From positions 158,116 to 222,115 of the forward strand of contig QEOQ01000098.1 in the NCBI GenBank assembly GCA_010279815.1: a DNA stretch of 64,000 bases. The letters are read 5' to 3'. Under the pieces are notes generated by a model that saw nothing but the letters and a program-made list of their open reading frames with translations, was not told the origin of the DNA and did not search any database. The stretch is from Brachionus plicatilis (Eukaryota; Rotifera; Eurotatoria; Ploima; Brachionidae). Made by a program: the position numbers and the translations under genes. Of this stretch, positions 12,722 to 23,649 are shown in pieces; the first letter of the stretch is position 1; each line of letters begins with the position of its first letter.

Positions 12722-13416
12722 CCGTAAACTCGGGTATATAAACGCAGCGGCTAATCCACAAACAACTTAAAAACGCCATGCGTTTATTCCGTAGAGGACC
12801 ATGTTAAAAATAATTAAAAAAAATTGAATTTAATTTTTAGCGTTAAAAGTCGGATTACGGTTTAGTTGCGTGGTAAAGCCCAAACTTTGCACTTTAACAG
12901 CAGGTAATCTTCACATATAAACGCGAAAAATCAAAAATTAAATTAAATTAAATTGCGTTTATTAGTAAAACTTTATGTAATTCTTTTTGGCTTTAGCGCA
13001 TGCATTTTTTAATTTGTTTTGACTTTATAAAATTTCTAATCGCTTTTTTTTAAAATTTCTAATCGCTTTTTTTAAAATTTCTAATCGCCTTTTTTTAAAT
13101 TTCTATTCAATTTGTTTGTAATTTCAATTTAACCGCATGCGCTAAAGCCAAAAAGAATTACATAAAGTTTTACTAATAAACGCAATTTAATTTAATTTAA
13201 TTTTTGATTTTTCGCGTTTATATGTGAAGATTACCTGCTGTTAAAGTGCAAAGTTTGGGCTTTACCACGCAACTAAACCGTAATCCGACTTTTAACGCTA
13301 AAAATTAAATTCAATTTTTTTTAATTATTTTTAACATGGTCCTCTACGGAATAAACGCATGGCGTTTTTAAGTTGTTTGTGGATTAGCCGCTGCGTTTAT
13401 ATACCCGAGTTTACGG
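12722..13416. mobile_element. Foldback MITE with 282-bp perfect inverted repeats, TA target
   Basis: Arms 12722-13003 and 13135-13416 are reverse complements over 282 bp with no mismatch that I could find by eye. They start CCGTAAACTCGGGTATATAA and end GGCTTTAGCGCATGC at the spacer. A TA dinucleotide flanks both ends (12720-12721, 13417-13418), the target duplication expected of Tc1/mariner-type insertion. The 131-bp spacer holds about three copies of AATTTCTAATCGC plus T-runs. No transposase is encoded. The perfect arms imply recent insertion or ongoing arm homogenisation. Confidence 0.9.
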
Positions 13417-13418
13417 TA

Positions 13419-13971
13419 ATTACATCTTTTAGATAACAATTTTTTTTTGATCAACAAAACATAAAAAATAATTTCTTTTCGTTCAATCACTTCCATCAAA
13501 ATATATTGTTTAACATTCACTTACTAAATATCAATTTTAAAGATTTTATAATGAAAATTAATTTCAATTTTAATTAAAATAAATATCGATTTTATTTTTT
13601 TTTGTTTAGAACCTTAATAAAAAATTTTATTTATTTTAAAACTATTTTTTACATACTCATATTAGAAATTTTTTATAAAAATAAAAATTTTGTCTATTTT
13701 TTTATTTCAAAAAAATTTTCGGATTTATTTTGCATAAAAAAGCTAACTGATAGGTACTAAAAATATGATTTTTATTTCTAAATTTTTTAGATTTTGCATC
13801 AAAATTATTTTGCTTTTGAAAAACAATCACTTTTTGTTTTTGATTAAAAGGAATATTTTTAGCTATAATTGCTACATTAATTAAATAAGAAGAATTATCA
13901 AAAATAATGTCATGAATAAATAATTTCGTTTAAAAAGTATATCAACTTTGCTTTTTAAAAATTGGAAAATT
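13419..13971. other. AT-rich spacer, no gene seen
   Basis: Homopolymer-rich sequence lies between the foldback element and the truncated eIF4G copy. Nothing is recognised. Confidence 0.6.
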
Positions 13972-14879
13972 CTAATTTTTTTTTTTTAACTGAAGATAAG
14001 GCTCGGCGGGCTGGGGCGCGAGCGCATCCATCGCTGGGTTCTGAGCACGGTGCATGGTATGGATAGGTGGGCCCAAGTAGGCCTCCTGGGCGTCGTAGTG
14101 GTGGTTCTGGTTTGCCAAAAAGTACTTTTTATTGGGTAGCAGTTGTGTTTGAATGTCGTCACTGGCAGTAGTAGCAGTGGTGTCCATTTTTTTGTCTTGG
14201 TCTAACTTATTATCCGCACTTTGATTGATGGGCTTTTTGGTGCTCGGGTCGACAGTCAGCAGAGGTTTTTTCTGTTTACCCAGCAGAGGCGCGGGCGCTG
14301 CCACCGCCGGGTTCTGAGCACGGTGCATGTGAGGCGGTGGTTGCGTGTGCGGCATCCTCTGAGCATTGGCCTGGTAGATAAAGGGCGCCGGGGGGTACAT
14401 GGTCTGGGGTGCCGGGCCCAAGTAGGCCTGCTGGGCGTCGTAGTGGTGGTTCTGGTTGGCCAAAAAGAACGGCTGAGTGTAGAAGGGGTAGCGGGGCGAG
14501 GCCGCGTACGAATGCATGTTGTCGATGTAGGCGGCCGGTTGTGTTTGATTCGAGCTGGCCGGTGCATAGTTTTGAGCTTGTTGTGGTTGCGGCGGAGGCG
14601 GGATGCCGCGGTTGGCAGCCGCGTTCTGGCCCGGCTGCGCAGCCTGTGAGGGCGGCGGCGGCGGCTGCTGATGCGTCAACGCCGCGGCCACTTGCTGACT
14701 CATGTACATCTGTCGCTGGGTCGGCTGCTGCGGCGCCTGTTGGGCCGGGCCGCTCTGGCTCTGGGGCGGCGGCGCGTACCCGCCGTTCGAGCCCGACTGG
14801 TTGACTGGCGTGAACGGCGCCTTGGCCACCGACTGTTTACTGCTTGCTTTATAGCTGGTCGAGTACATGGTTGCTGCTT
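13972..14879 (-). pseudogene. Truncated, rearranged copy of eIF4G 5' coding region
   Basis: The first about 190 codons, from the ATG at 14868, match eIF4G exon 1 at roughly 98% by eye. Differences include PPQPT to PQQPT, AGALT to AAALT, and F to Y before IDNMH. Identity begins 11 nt upstream of the ATG and then stops abruptly. After AAPAP the copy skips about 45 codons. It resumes at KKPLL...QTQLL, then appends a second copy of the FLANQNHHYDAQ block and of MHRAQNPA before a new stop. The eIF4E-binding motif, MIF4G, MA3 and W2 are all absent, so it cannot act as eIF4G. The 298-codon frame is still open. It could be a young pseudogene or, less likely, a small protein keeping only the N-terminal low-complexity region. 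No introns or poly-A tail help decide DNA versus RNA origin, because exon 1 is intronless in the parent. Confidence 0.85.
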
Positions 14880-15742
14880 CTTTAAAAAAAGATATTATAG
14901 AAAATTTTTGAAATTTAACTTTAAAAAAAAATCACTTGATCCCTCTAATATAATTATCTATATAGTGATTGTCAAGCTGAATAATTTCAAAATTCTATAG
15001 AATAGCTGAAAGATGTAAATTTTTTTAATTAGTCATTTAAAGAATGAGAGAATAATAATATTTTAATTTAATTAAATAGTTTAACCCTCAGGCTGTGGAG
15101 AATGGGCACTACCCTTGTTTTCAGCATAACGATTTTATAAAAAAAGAAATTAATAGAAGTAAATTGCGAGTAAATTAGACAAAAAGAAAAATTTAATAAA
15201 AAAATAAAAAATATAAAATAAAATCTCATGCTCTTCTTGGAACATGCTCCTGACTTGAATGAAGTCGAAATACAAAGATTTAAACTTTGTTCTATTTGAG
15301 GAATTGATTCAAATTCATTTAGTTCTTCTATCAGTTGATTGTGGTTTAGCCTTTATTTAAAGTAATTTCTGAGTAATTGTTCAGTCCGTGATGAGATCAT
15401 TTCAAATTGGAACTTTTTATGAATCTCTGATATTCTTTTTTTTAAAGGGAAAAAGTTAATGTGCAGAAGAATATTGTTCTTGTAGATCCGATATAATTCT
15501 TTGAGTAGAACAGGACAGAGGGATAAACGAATAATCGATTAATGATCTAATGAAACTCTTAAACACTGAGAATAATAAAAATTTTATTATAAAATGAATG
15601 AATAAAACTTATTTGATTTAATAAATATATTTGTAAATTAAAATTTTAATTTAAATTAAAAAAAAAAACTTTTTTTAATGTTTTTATGATTTTTAGTATT
15701 TATCCCTTTTTTCCAAATTAAATTCTATCAATTCTAAATGTA
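14880..15742. other. Intergenic, no gene seen
   Basis: This AT-rich DNA lies upstream of the eIF4G copy. The parent gene's 5' UTR and promoter were not copied. Nothing is recognised. Confidence 0.6.
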
Positions 15743-15985
15743 CAGTACATTTCTAAACAAAGTTAACAGTGTTTCGAAACATTGCTTAAGCAGTGTTTAT
15801 GAGCGGTTTAAGCAGCGTTTATGAGCGGTTTAAGTAATGTTTAAGTTAGTTTAAGCTTTTTAATAAAAAATGATGGGGCAATGTTTAAAACAGTTTAAGC
15901 ATTGTTTATGAGCAGTTTAAGCAGGGTTTAAGAGCAGCTTTTAAACTGCTTAAGCAGCCTGTTAACTTTGTTTAGAAATGTACTG
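15743..15985. mobile_element. Tc1/mariner-type MITE (243 bp)
   Basis: The 27-bp terminal inverted repeats begin CAGTACATTTCTAAACAAAG and match perfectly at both ends. TA flanks each side (15741-15742, 15986-15987). Inside are many imperfect direct and inverted copies of GTTTAAGCAGTGTTTATGAG, so the whole element can fold. No coding. Confidence 0.88.
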
Positions 15986-15987
15986 TA

Positions 15988-18980
15988 TTATTTTTCTATA
16001 AAGAAGGACTTGAAGTGGCTTGAGGAATTTACTTCAATTATTCACTACAACAATATAAAATTAATATTTCGTTTTCCTATTAACTTGAATTGAAAATTTT
16101 TTGGCAATGTTAAAAGATGGGTATACGAGGTTGGGAGGAGTTTCTGTGTTTTATTGTCGAATTATTTAAAATTAATCTATTGCTTAGTAGTTGATTAATT
16201 AAAAAAAAGTGCGAATTTAATTTGATTAATTTTTTGAAAATTTTTTATCAAAAAGCGCACAATATTAAGGGTAATATAAATTAAATTGATATTGTAGTAT
16301 TTGAGTAAACTTGAAGAAACGATCTAAGAAAAAACTCAATAATTTCTTTCCAACTCTAAAATAGTCAATTGCTTACTAAATTTATTCTAGATACTATTCA
16401 TGAAAAATGCAAAAAAACTTGCCTACTCCAAATGGTACCCTTTAAAGTTTTCTTATAAAATAATTGGCCACATTCTATGAACCATTAATTTATAGCTTAA
16501 TTTTTCTCGCGTGACCCCAAATTTATTCGCATTTTAACTTAACTAACTTATTTTAATTTGTTTATTAAAAAAAGAAAGTTAACAAAAAAATAAAATAATC
16601 AAAGGTTTATATCGGAACAACTTTGGAAGTACATCTCTTAAAAAAGTCATTAGTATGGTAAGCTTAACTAAAGAATGAAATAGCAAACAAGAAAGTTGAA
16701 GAAATATTCTAACATTATAAAATATTAACAATATATCAATATTAAATTCTCAAGCACTCTAGAGAGCTTATTATTTAAACTGATAAATTAATAAAATTTA
16801 AGCAATTTAATAAAAAAAAATTGGAATTAAAATTTTCTAAACTTTTTTAATAAGATGGGAAAAAATCCAATCTCAAGCAGGATTTTTTTTGGAATATTTT
16901 ACTAACAAAAATTTGAGATTAATTTCAACTTTGGCCAATTAAGAAGGGCTATCAACTATACATAAAAAATACTTCTCAGTTTTTTAATGATTGTTTTAGA
17001 GTAAATTATAGTATTTTTAATTTTTAAAAAATTTAAAATAAGGTTATTTATTCCAAATTTGAATAAATAACTTTTGTATTCTTTTTTTATGTAATTACTG
17101 TTTAAAAGTAATTTACGCAAACAATTTAACTTGGCATGATGTTAAAGACAATAGACGAAAAATATGGATCAAATGCTCAAATCTGATCGGTGTTTTCACC
17201 TCAACAAAGAAGGATTCGTTTTGTTGAATCATAGCATAGCGTTTCAAGGAAATAAACCGTTATTGTTTTCGCGGAAATAAATGCTATTCCTCCACAAATA
17301 AAAAACCTTAATAGATATATTCAATATAATAGGTTAGCGTTATTGTACATCTCTAAATATACAAATTCACAGTCTCTTTTGAAATTGGTTCTACAAAGAA
17401 AATTAATACTACACTGCGTTATTCCCTACCACTTTAAAAGCCTAGAATTTAAACTCGTGAATAATTATTATATATTTTAAACTAAACGTTCGTATATATA
17501 TATATATATTTTTTAAAAATAACTTTCAAAAGCAGACAACATCTTAATGACATGTCAAAAAACCTCAATTGTAAAATCAAGTGTCTGTAAAATATATTTT
17601 AAAATTTCAAAGCTGGGGAGGTACGGAGGGGGCGTGACTTGTTTGAATAAAAAATAAAAAAAAAATTTATTTACAAGTATCATTCATTGCGAAACCGGCT
17701 TTAATACCGGTCCTAAAATTCAAATAGCACCTCTAGAATATGTCATAAGAAAGTAAAGACTCAGGTATGCTTGAAATGTGTACTGGTATAGTGACGATAA
17801 TTCAAAGCTAGAGATAATGGACATCCCAGGGAAAAAAATTATTGATGTTGGTCATGCTTGGTTTTGTGGTTAACCAAAATTCGATTCGCCAAGGATCTAA
17901 ATTTTTTAGATCAAAACGATTAACGTTATTTTAAATTTTAAAACTCAATTAATCTAATGATTTTGATAATTTTTAAAAAATAAAAACTTTTTGTTTTTTT
18001 TTTAAATATAGTTTGGGTAATATCCAGGCAGGTTGGAATGGAGCTCAGTCTTTCCTTGCAGTCAAATGTTAACTAGGTTTTTGTAACATTATTAGACATT
18101 CATTATCAAATTAACATCAAAACACTAATTTATTTAAAAAAAGTTAATTTTGGTAAAAAAAAAGATTTCTTTTCTTATAATAATTACTAATCAATTATTA
18201 TAAGGCAAAAAAAAAATTTTCTAACTAAATTTACTTTTTTTATGACTAAAATAAATTTACTTTATAAAAATGCTTTATGAGTTTAAAAAATAACTTTTTA
18301 TTAATAAAAATTTTTTTTTTTAAAAAGTCTTTTCATTCAGAAAAATTTTAAGATATAAGAATTATTTCCAAAATTTTAATAAAATTTTTTCACCTAATCC
18401 AAAAATAATTGATTTGGAAAGTGAAACTGATATTAAAGAAATTGATAGTTAAACTTAAAAACCAAAAAGAAAAAAAAAGCCTTCTATATTTTGAAGTTAA
18501 AATTTTATTTTAAGATATTTAATTTTTTTAAGGAACAAAAAAAAGTATTTTTACATTGAAAAAGCTCTTAAAATAAAAGTATTTTTTTATTCGTTTTAAA
18601 TGCAAAAATTTATTTTATTTAGATATAAGTAAATTTATGCAAGTGAAGTTAAATTAGTGATAAAAAAAGAAAAGAAGACTTTTTTTAAATAATTCAGCTT
18701 CGGTTAATTCAAAAATTCAAATTCATTACTTTTATATTGATTAATTATTTTAAAATAATTTTAATTTTCTTCATAAATAAATATATTTGTCAACAAATTA
18801 TAAATTTTAAAAAAATTAAATTTGTTTGTCTTTAGTTTATATTCAAATCAATTGAAAAATTCAATTTGCCATTTAAATCAATTAAACTTGTTTAAAATTT
18901 GAATGGCTTATAATTTCTCTAGTATCATTTTTATTTCTTCAAGAAGCAAATTTATGTTTTTTAAAAACAGATCATAAAAT
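15988..18980. other. Gene-free AT-rich intergenic region
   Basis: No coding, RNA gene or clear element is seen over about 3 kb. There is a short (TA)n run near 17490-17507. Confidence 0.55.
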
Positions 18981-19198
18981 GGCATCTTGAAGTTTAGGAT
19001 CAAAAAAATCAGATCAAATAGTATTTTTTTTATAACTTTTGAATGGTACTTGATTCTGCATTTAAATTGCGCAGTCAAATTAAATACTTTTTAATGGCGT
19101 GCATTTTGCTGCAAAATGCAGAGTTTTTGCAGAGCCTCATACAATATTCAGCATGTATATTTTGATCTTTTGATCTTGATCTTAAACTTCAATTTGCC
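18981..19198. mobile_element. GGCAA-type MITE, short copy
   Basis: It begins GGCATCTTGAAGTTTAGGATC and ends GATCTTAAACTTCAATTTGCC, the same termini as the 3453 and 45083 elements. Its interior shares TGCAGAGTTTTTGCAGAGCC with the element at 60372-60626. No clean target duplication is visible, so an end may be eroded. Confidence 0.65.
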
Positions 19199-19984
19199 TT
19201 ATTGTTCTATTAATATTATTTAGACGAATTTAGTAATGGTCATTTATGTGGCAAATTGAAGGTTATGATCAAATGTAAATTTCAAATCAAAATTTTGAAA
19301 CTTAGATTTAGATAAAGTTTTTTTTGATCAATATTTTAAAAATGAATGATCAAACTTTAATAAACAAATTTTGAATTTTTATCTGAAGTAAAAATTAAAT
19401 ATTAATCAATATTTTGAAATTTTACAATTAAAAATTTAACTTTGTTTCGCTGTAATATATTTTAATCGAAATTAAAATAACATTTATTACATTTGTTTTA
19501 GCCGTAATTTGGAAAACTCAATTTAGATTAGTGTTGTGAGTCGACTGGGCAAAAGTCGACTAATCGACTCCAATTTTCAGAAAATCGACTTGTAATCAAC
19601 TATTATTTATTTAAATTTAAATTATTAATTTATTTGAAAATTTATTTATTTAATTTTGTTTTAAAAATAAATTTTATAAAAGAATCTTTTTTTTAATAGA
19701 ATTTTTTTTTATTTGGTTTTCTGATATCTTTTTTTGTTTGTGACTAATTAACTTTGGACGGGTATTAATTGAGCAGTAAATAATATTAAACGGATATTAA
19801 ATTATATGAGCAGAAAATAAATAATTAATAGGACCCAAAAAATAGTTATAACGGGGAGAATAAAAATAAAAGCGGTAGTAAAAATAAATTTAATTGAACA
19901 GAAAAAGTATTTTTTATTCAAAGAAAAAGTTTTTAAATCAAGTAACATTTAAAAAAAAAAGAAGTGTAAGATGTAGTAGTAGTA

Positions 19985-20431
19985 TTAATTTTTGCGAGGT
20001 CTACCACGTCCTCTTTTAGCTTTAAGAATTAAATCACTTATCTGATTTTCACCTATTTTAGGCTTTTTATTACTGATTTCATCAATATTTTCAGTAACTT
20101 CAGTCTGTTTTCGTTTGCGAGCAGGCTTAGCGGTTGTTTGGCTGCAATTGGTATTGTAACTAAGTGTTTCATTGCTGCAATTGCAAATATATGTTTGCAC
20201 ATGTTTCTTTTTAAAAATGCTGGACAATTGCATTGACTTTTCTTCCAATTATCAGAGTTTAATGTCATTTTCCACATGGAAAACAGAATTGAATGATAAT
20301 GATCGAAATGATTCGAGATTCGATTGTAGATTTGAATTGGATTCATTGTATTTTTTTATCATTTGATTTGTTACTTGATGTTGAGAAGGGCCTGATTTAA
20401 AGTAACAACTTGTAGAGCCATTTTTAGCTGA
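19985..20431 (-). pseudogene. MULE transposase C-terminus (SWIM zinc finger), frameshifted
   Basis: The minus-strand frame ending at 20053 reads WKMTLNSDNWKKSQCNCPAF then KRNMCKHIFAIAAM, a CxC...CxH SWIM zinc finger of the kind found near the C-terminus of MULE transposases. After AAKQP the frame must shift to continue as ARKRKQTE ... KRGRGRPRKN and a stop at 19985, a normal basic GRP-type tail. Upstream, another shift separates it from SCYFKSGPSQHQ. Multiple frameshifts show decay. Confidence 0.8.
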
Positions 20432-20440
20432 TGTTATGAC

Positions 20441-21092
20441 GGGTCTAGCTGACCAACATACATAAAAATCTTTTCACCATACATTCAAATTTTTTCACCA
20501 TACATAGTTTTTATCAAAACATACATTTGCTGAAAATCATACAAAATTCTTAAAAATATACATAGGAATGAAAAACATACTGGTTTTTTAAAAAAATCAC
20601 TTTTAAATTTAATCATGTTTAATTTTAGCAGATAAATAAAAGAATTATTTTTAAATAAAAGAGACGATTTATTTTAATTTTCAAAATACAAAAATTTAGT
20701 AATAAACTATTTAAAAAAATGTTTTATTCGATTTAATTAAATTAAATAATATAAGTCAAAAATTAATAATTAACTAATCTTTTTCTAATGATTTAGTAGA
20801 CTTTTTTTGACCTCCTTTTTTTGGCTTATTTACAAATTCACGTGCATTTAATAATGATTCTAGTGCTAATAAATGACCACATATTTTATATTTATAATTA
20901 ATTGTTTGATTTGTCCGTCTATTCATTTTATTAAATTTTTTGAAAATAATTTTAAATTTCAATTTTTTATTTTTTAATATGCCAATTTTTGTATGATTTT
21001 AAGTTAATGTATGTTTTAAAAAATTTTGTGTATGCTGAAAAGATATGAATGTATGTTGAGAAGATTTTGATGTATGTTAAAACAACAAACCC
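20441..21092 (-). mobile_element. Nested MULE-like element with 9-bp target duplication
   Basis: A perfect 9-bp direct repeat TGTTATGAC flanks it (20432-20440 and 21093-21101). The ends are GGGTCTAGCTG and CAACAAACCC, short imperfect inverted repeats. Variants of CATACATTT and AATGTATGTT recur in inverted orientation near the two ends. A minus-strand remnant (20774-20962) reads YKICGHLLALESLLN ... NKPKKGGQKK, resembling the tail of a SWIM domain plus basic C-terminus. It cuts the reading frame of the surrounding MULE. Confidence 0.82.
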
Positions 21093-21101
21093 TGTTATGA
21101 C

Positions 21102-21490
21102 ATTATCTTTGCGTCTTAACCAATCATATGCAGTGCGATATTGTTCAGTTGTCATTGTTGGTTCATTTGAAAACAACTTTGCATTAACCGTGTCTGGATC
21201 ACGTTCTAATGACCATGATTCTTTCAATCCAAACATTTTTTCCATAAATAAATTTAGCGGCAAACGCCTTCTTATTTTGCACCTAAATAATTTTTCAATC
21301 GGGCTTTTGTTGGTACAATAATGTCTTCATTTTGACGTTTGTCTTTTTCAAGGTTTGCAAGGATTTTGGTTGGATGGTGAATGCCTAATTCCAAATACCT
21401 TTCAATAAGTTTTTTAGTCTCATCAACTATGCCACGCTTGATAACACCTTCATTTATGACTTTGGAATAACTCTGGATTTTATTAAAGAG
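21102..21490 (-). pseudogene. MULE transposase N-terminal remnant
   Basis: The minus strand reads IVDETKKLIERYLELGIHHP, TKILANLEKDK, then IIVPTKARLKNYLGAK. After a frameshift it continues as RRRLPLNLFMEKMFGLKESW and EQYRTAYDWLRRKDNV. The frame runs into the target duplication of the nested insertion and resumes on the other side, which confirms the order of insertion. The catalytic domain is absent. Confidence 0.65.
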
Positions 21491-22796
21491 AAAGTCTTTT
21501 CTCTAATTTTAAATTAGTCGATTTTTAGTCGACTTGAGTCGAATTTTCAAATTTAAAAGACAGAATTATTTTAAAGATAAGGCTACATTGGTTTACATAA
21601 ATATAAAATTTAAAGGGTTTTAATTTGATAAACAAAACATATTATGATAAAGTAAATTTAAAATTTCAAAGTGGAAATTTTTATTAAATATTATGGGATT
21701 AATTAATAATCAATATTTTTATAAGAGTTTCCTTTCAATCAATTGTGTATTATTAAATTAAAATAGTGGTCAATTCAAATGTAATTGACATTAATTACAA
21801 TAAAAAATTAAAATGTTTTTATTTAGTTCCTAATTCGGTATTCTAGTTTTTTAATAACATATTATTGTTATTTAAAAATATTATACGCCAATTTAAACTT
21901 GAATCACAACACTAATTAGATTTTAATTTTTAGATTTAAACTTTGTCTTTAAAGTTTTCAAATAAAGATTTTGGAAGAATCAATTAAAGATCAATTAGTA
22001 AAAAAATTAATTTTTTATAAGATATTAATTTTTGTAATCAATTTTATTCTCTTTTTTGTAACTAAATTTTAAATTTTAACAAATGAACTCGAACATTTTT
22101 TATCATTTTTTCGATAGCAATAGGATTTAAACGAAGGCGAAAGCAATTCGGACAAACCCAGAGGTAACCCAAAATTATGTTTAAAAAAAAAAAAAAAAAT
22201 TAAGATATTAAACATTTAATGTTTAAATGTTAAAAAAAGAAACAAATATTTTGTTTTGTCATTTTTATTTAGATATTAATTAATTAAGTATTGATCATGT
22301 GATCATGTTCATGAACTTCAAGTTGCCATTTATATTTTTGAAGTTTTGAGCTCAAGTAATGGAAGTCATTAGGAATATGACCTTCCGCACCAATACCGCT
22401 TCAGTAGCGGATTTTAACTAAATAATTAAGAATAGTTTAAAATGGAATGTTATAAGTAATTCAGTCAGAGCCGAATAAATTGTTAGTTCTACGTTCAGTA
22501 GCTCATTTTAGTTAAAAAAAGAGGCAGAGGACGTCCCTGTAAAGCTTATTCAAAGAATAAAAAAAATAATTTAATTGATCAATGCATTGTCTTTTCTTGT
22601 TTGATTTTTTGCACACGTTTCTTTTCAATATCTACTTTAGTAAATAAATTTGCTACTTAAATAATTATTATTTATTTAATTGAATTAACCTCCTTAAGGA
22701 GAAGTAAACGAATAAAAAATTTAAATAAAATTTCATTCAGAATATAATCTTAAAATACAAAATAAAATAAAAATTGTGAAATCTATAATTTTATTT

Positions 22797-23186
22797 GGCA
22801 AGATTTTTGTTTCATGAATACATTTTTTACCTTAGATTTATATAGTATTTTTTTAAGTAAAAATTATATTTTTTTTTGACATATAAATAATACTTTTAAT
22901 ATTTTCATTCACTTAATTTTTTTTTTCTACTAAAAATTATTTTTTTTATTAATTTTTCATTGAACAAAATAAATCTAAATATTTAAAAATATATTCAAAC
23001 TTTGTATTTTGATTATTAAAAGATTATCAATAAATGGATAATGATTAAAAAATTGAAAAAAAAAATTAAGTGAATTAAAATATTAAAAGTATTATTGATA
23101 TGCCAAAAAAAATATATAAAATTTACTTTAAAAAATACTTTATAAATCTAAGGTAAAAAATGTATTCATGAAATAAAAATCTTGCC
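22797..23186. mobile_element. Foldback MITE, GGCAAGAT ends (390 bp)
   Basis: Arms of about 130 bp, beginning GGCAAGATTTTTGTTTCATG and ending in the near reverse complement, are about 90% alike and surround an AT-rich centre. Flanks TTTTATTT (22789-22796) and ATTTATTT (23187-23194) suggest an 8-bp duplication. The GGCAA start resembles the other 8-bp-target elements here. Confidence 0.78.
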
Positions 23187-23649
23187 ATTTATTTATTTCA
23201 TATTGCGCCAATTCTGGCGATGTATAAAAATTAAATTTGTAAAAAGTAAAATGTAATATAATATATCCATAAAATCACAAAAACGTGCCGTGCACATTTT
23301 TCACTCTCAAAAAAAAAGGAATTTTCTCGCTAGCGAATAATTTACAAAATAATCAAGACAAGAAAAGTGGACTTTATTCACTACAAGTTCATCAAAAAAT
23401 GAATGATACTGAAATAATCGTTAAAATTACTTTTATTAAACGACTTTAAGAGTGATGTTCAATTGAAGATACGGCGCCAAATAAAATAAATGAAGAAGAG
23501 TTGAATGAAATATTTAGAAACTTTAGACTAAATTAGACAATTTATTGACTTTATTTTAATGGATTTATTTAATAAAATATTTATATTACAAAATTGACTT
23601 TTTTTCGCTAGCGAAAAAAGTACTAGGAGCCCGCAAACGTGTTGATTAA

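Larger units (their letters stand above)
19530..21913 (-). mobile_element. Mutator-like (MULE) element remnant with SWIM zinc finger
   Basis: The termini AGTGTTGTGA (19530) and TCACAACACT (to 21913) are inverted repeats. Flanks AATTTAGATT and AATTAGATTT look like a 9-10 bp duplication with one indel. Minus-strand coding remains show the N-terminal region and the SWIM zinc finger of a MULE transposase, while the catalytic DDE part is missing. GTCGAC/AATCGAC-rich subterminal sequence lies at both ends. A second element is inserted at 20441-21092. It is inactive. Confidence 0.75.
19250..22327. mobile_element. GGCAA-type element interrupted by a MULE
   Basis: The left end is GGCAAATTGAAGGTTATGATC and the right end GATCATGTTCATGAACTTCAAGTTGCC-like, shortened here to CTTCAAGTTGCC. 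They are flanked by ATTTATGT (19242-19249) and ATTTATAT (22328-22335), an 8-bp duplication with one change. Removing the MULE at 19530-21913 leaves about 690 bp of host element. This is the outer shell of a three-level nest. Confidence 0.7.

Noticed and set aside
17830..17900. tRNA-like text (TGGTTTTGTGGTTA ... ATTCGATTCGCC)
   Set aside because: Only a loose B-box-like match. I could not form an acceptor stem and anticodon arm, so no tRNA is called.
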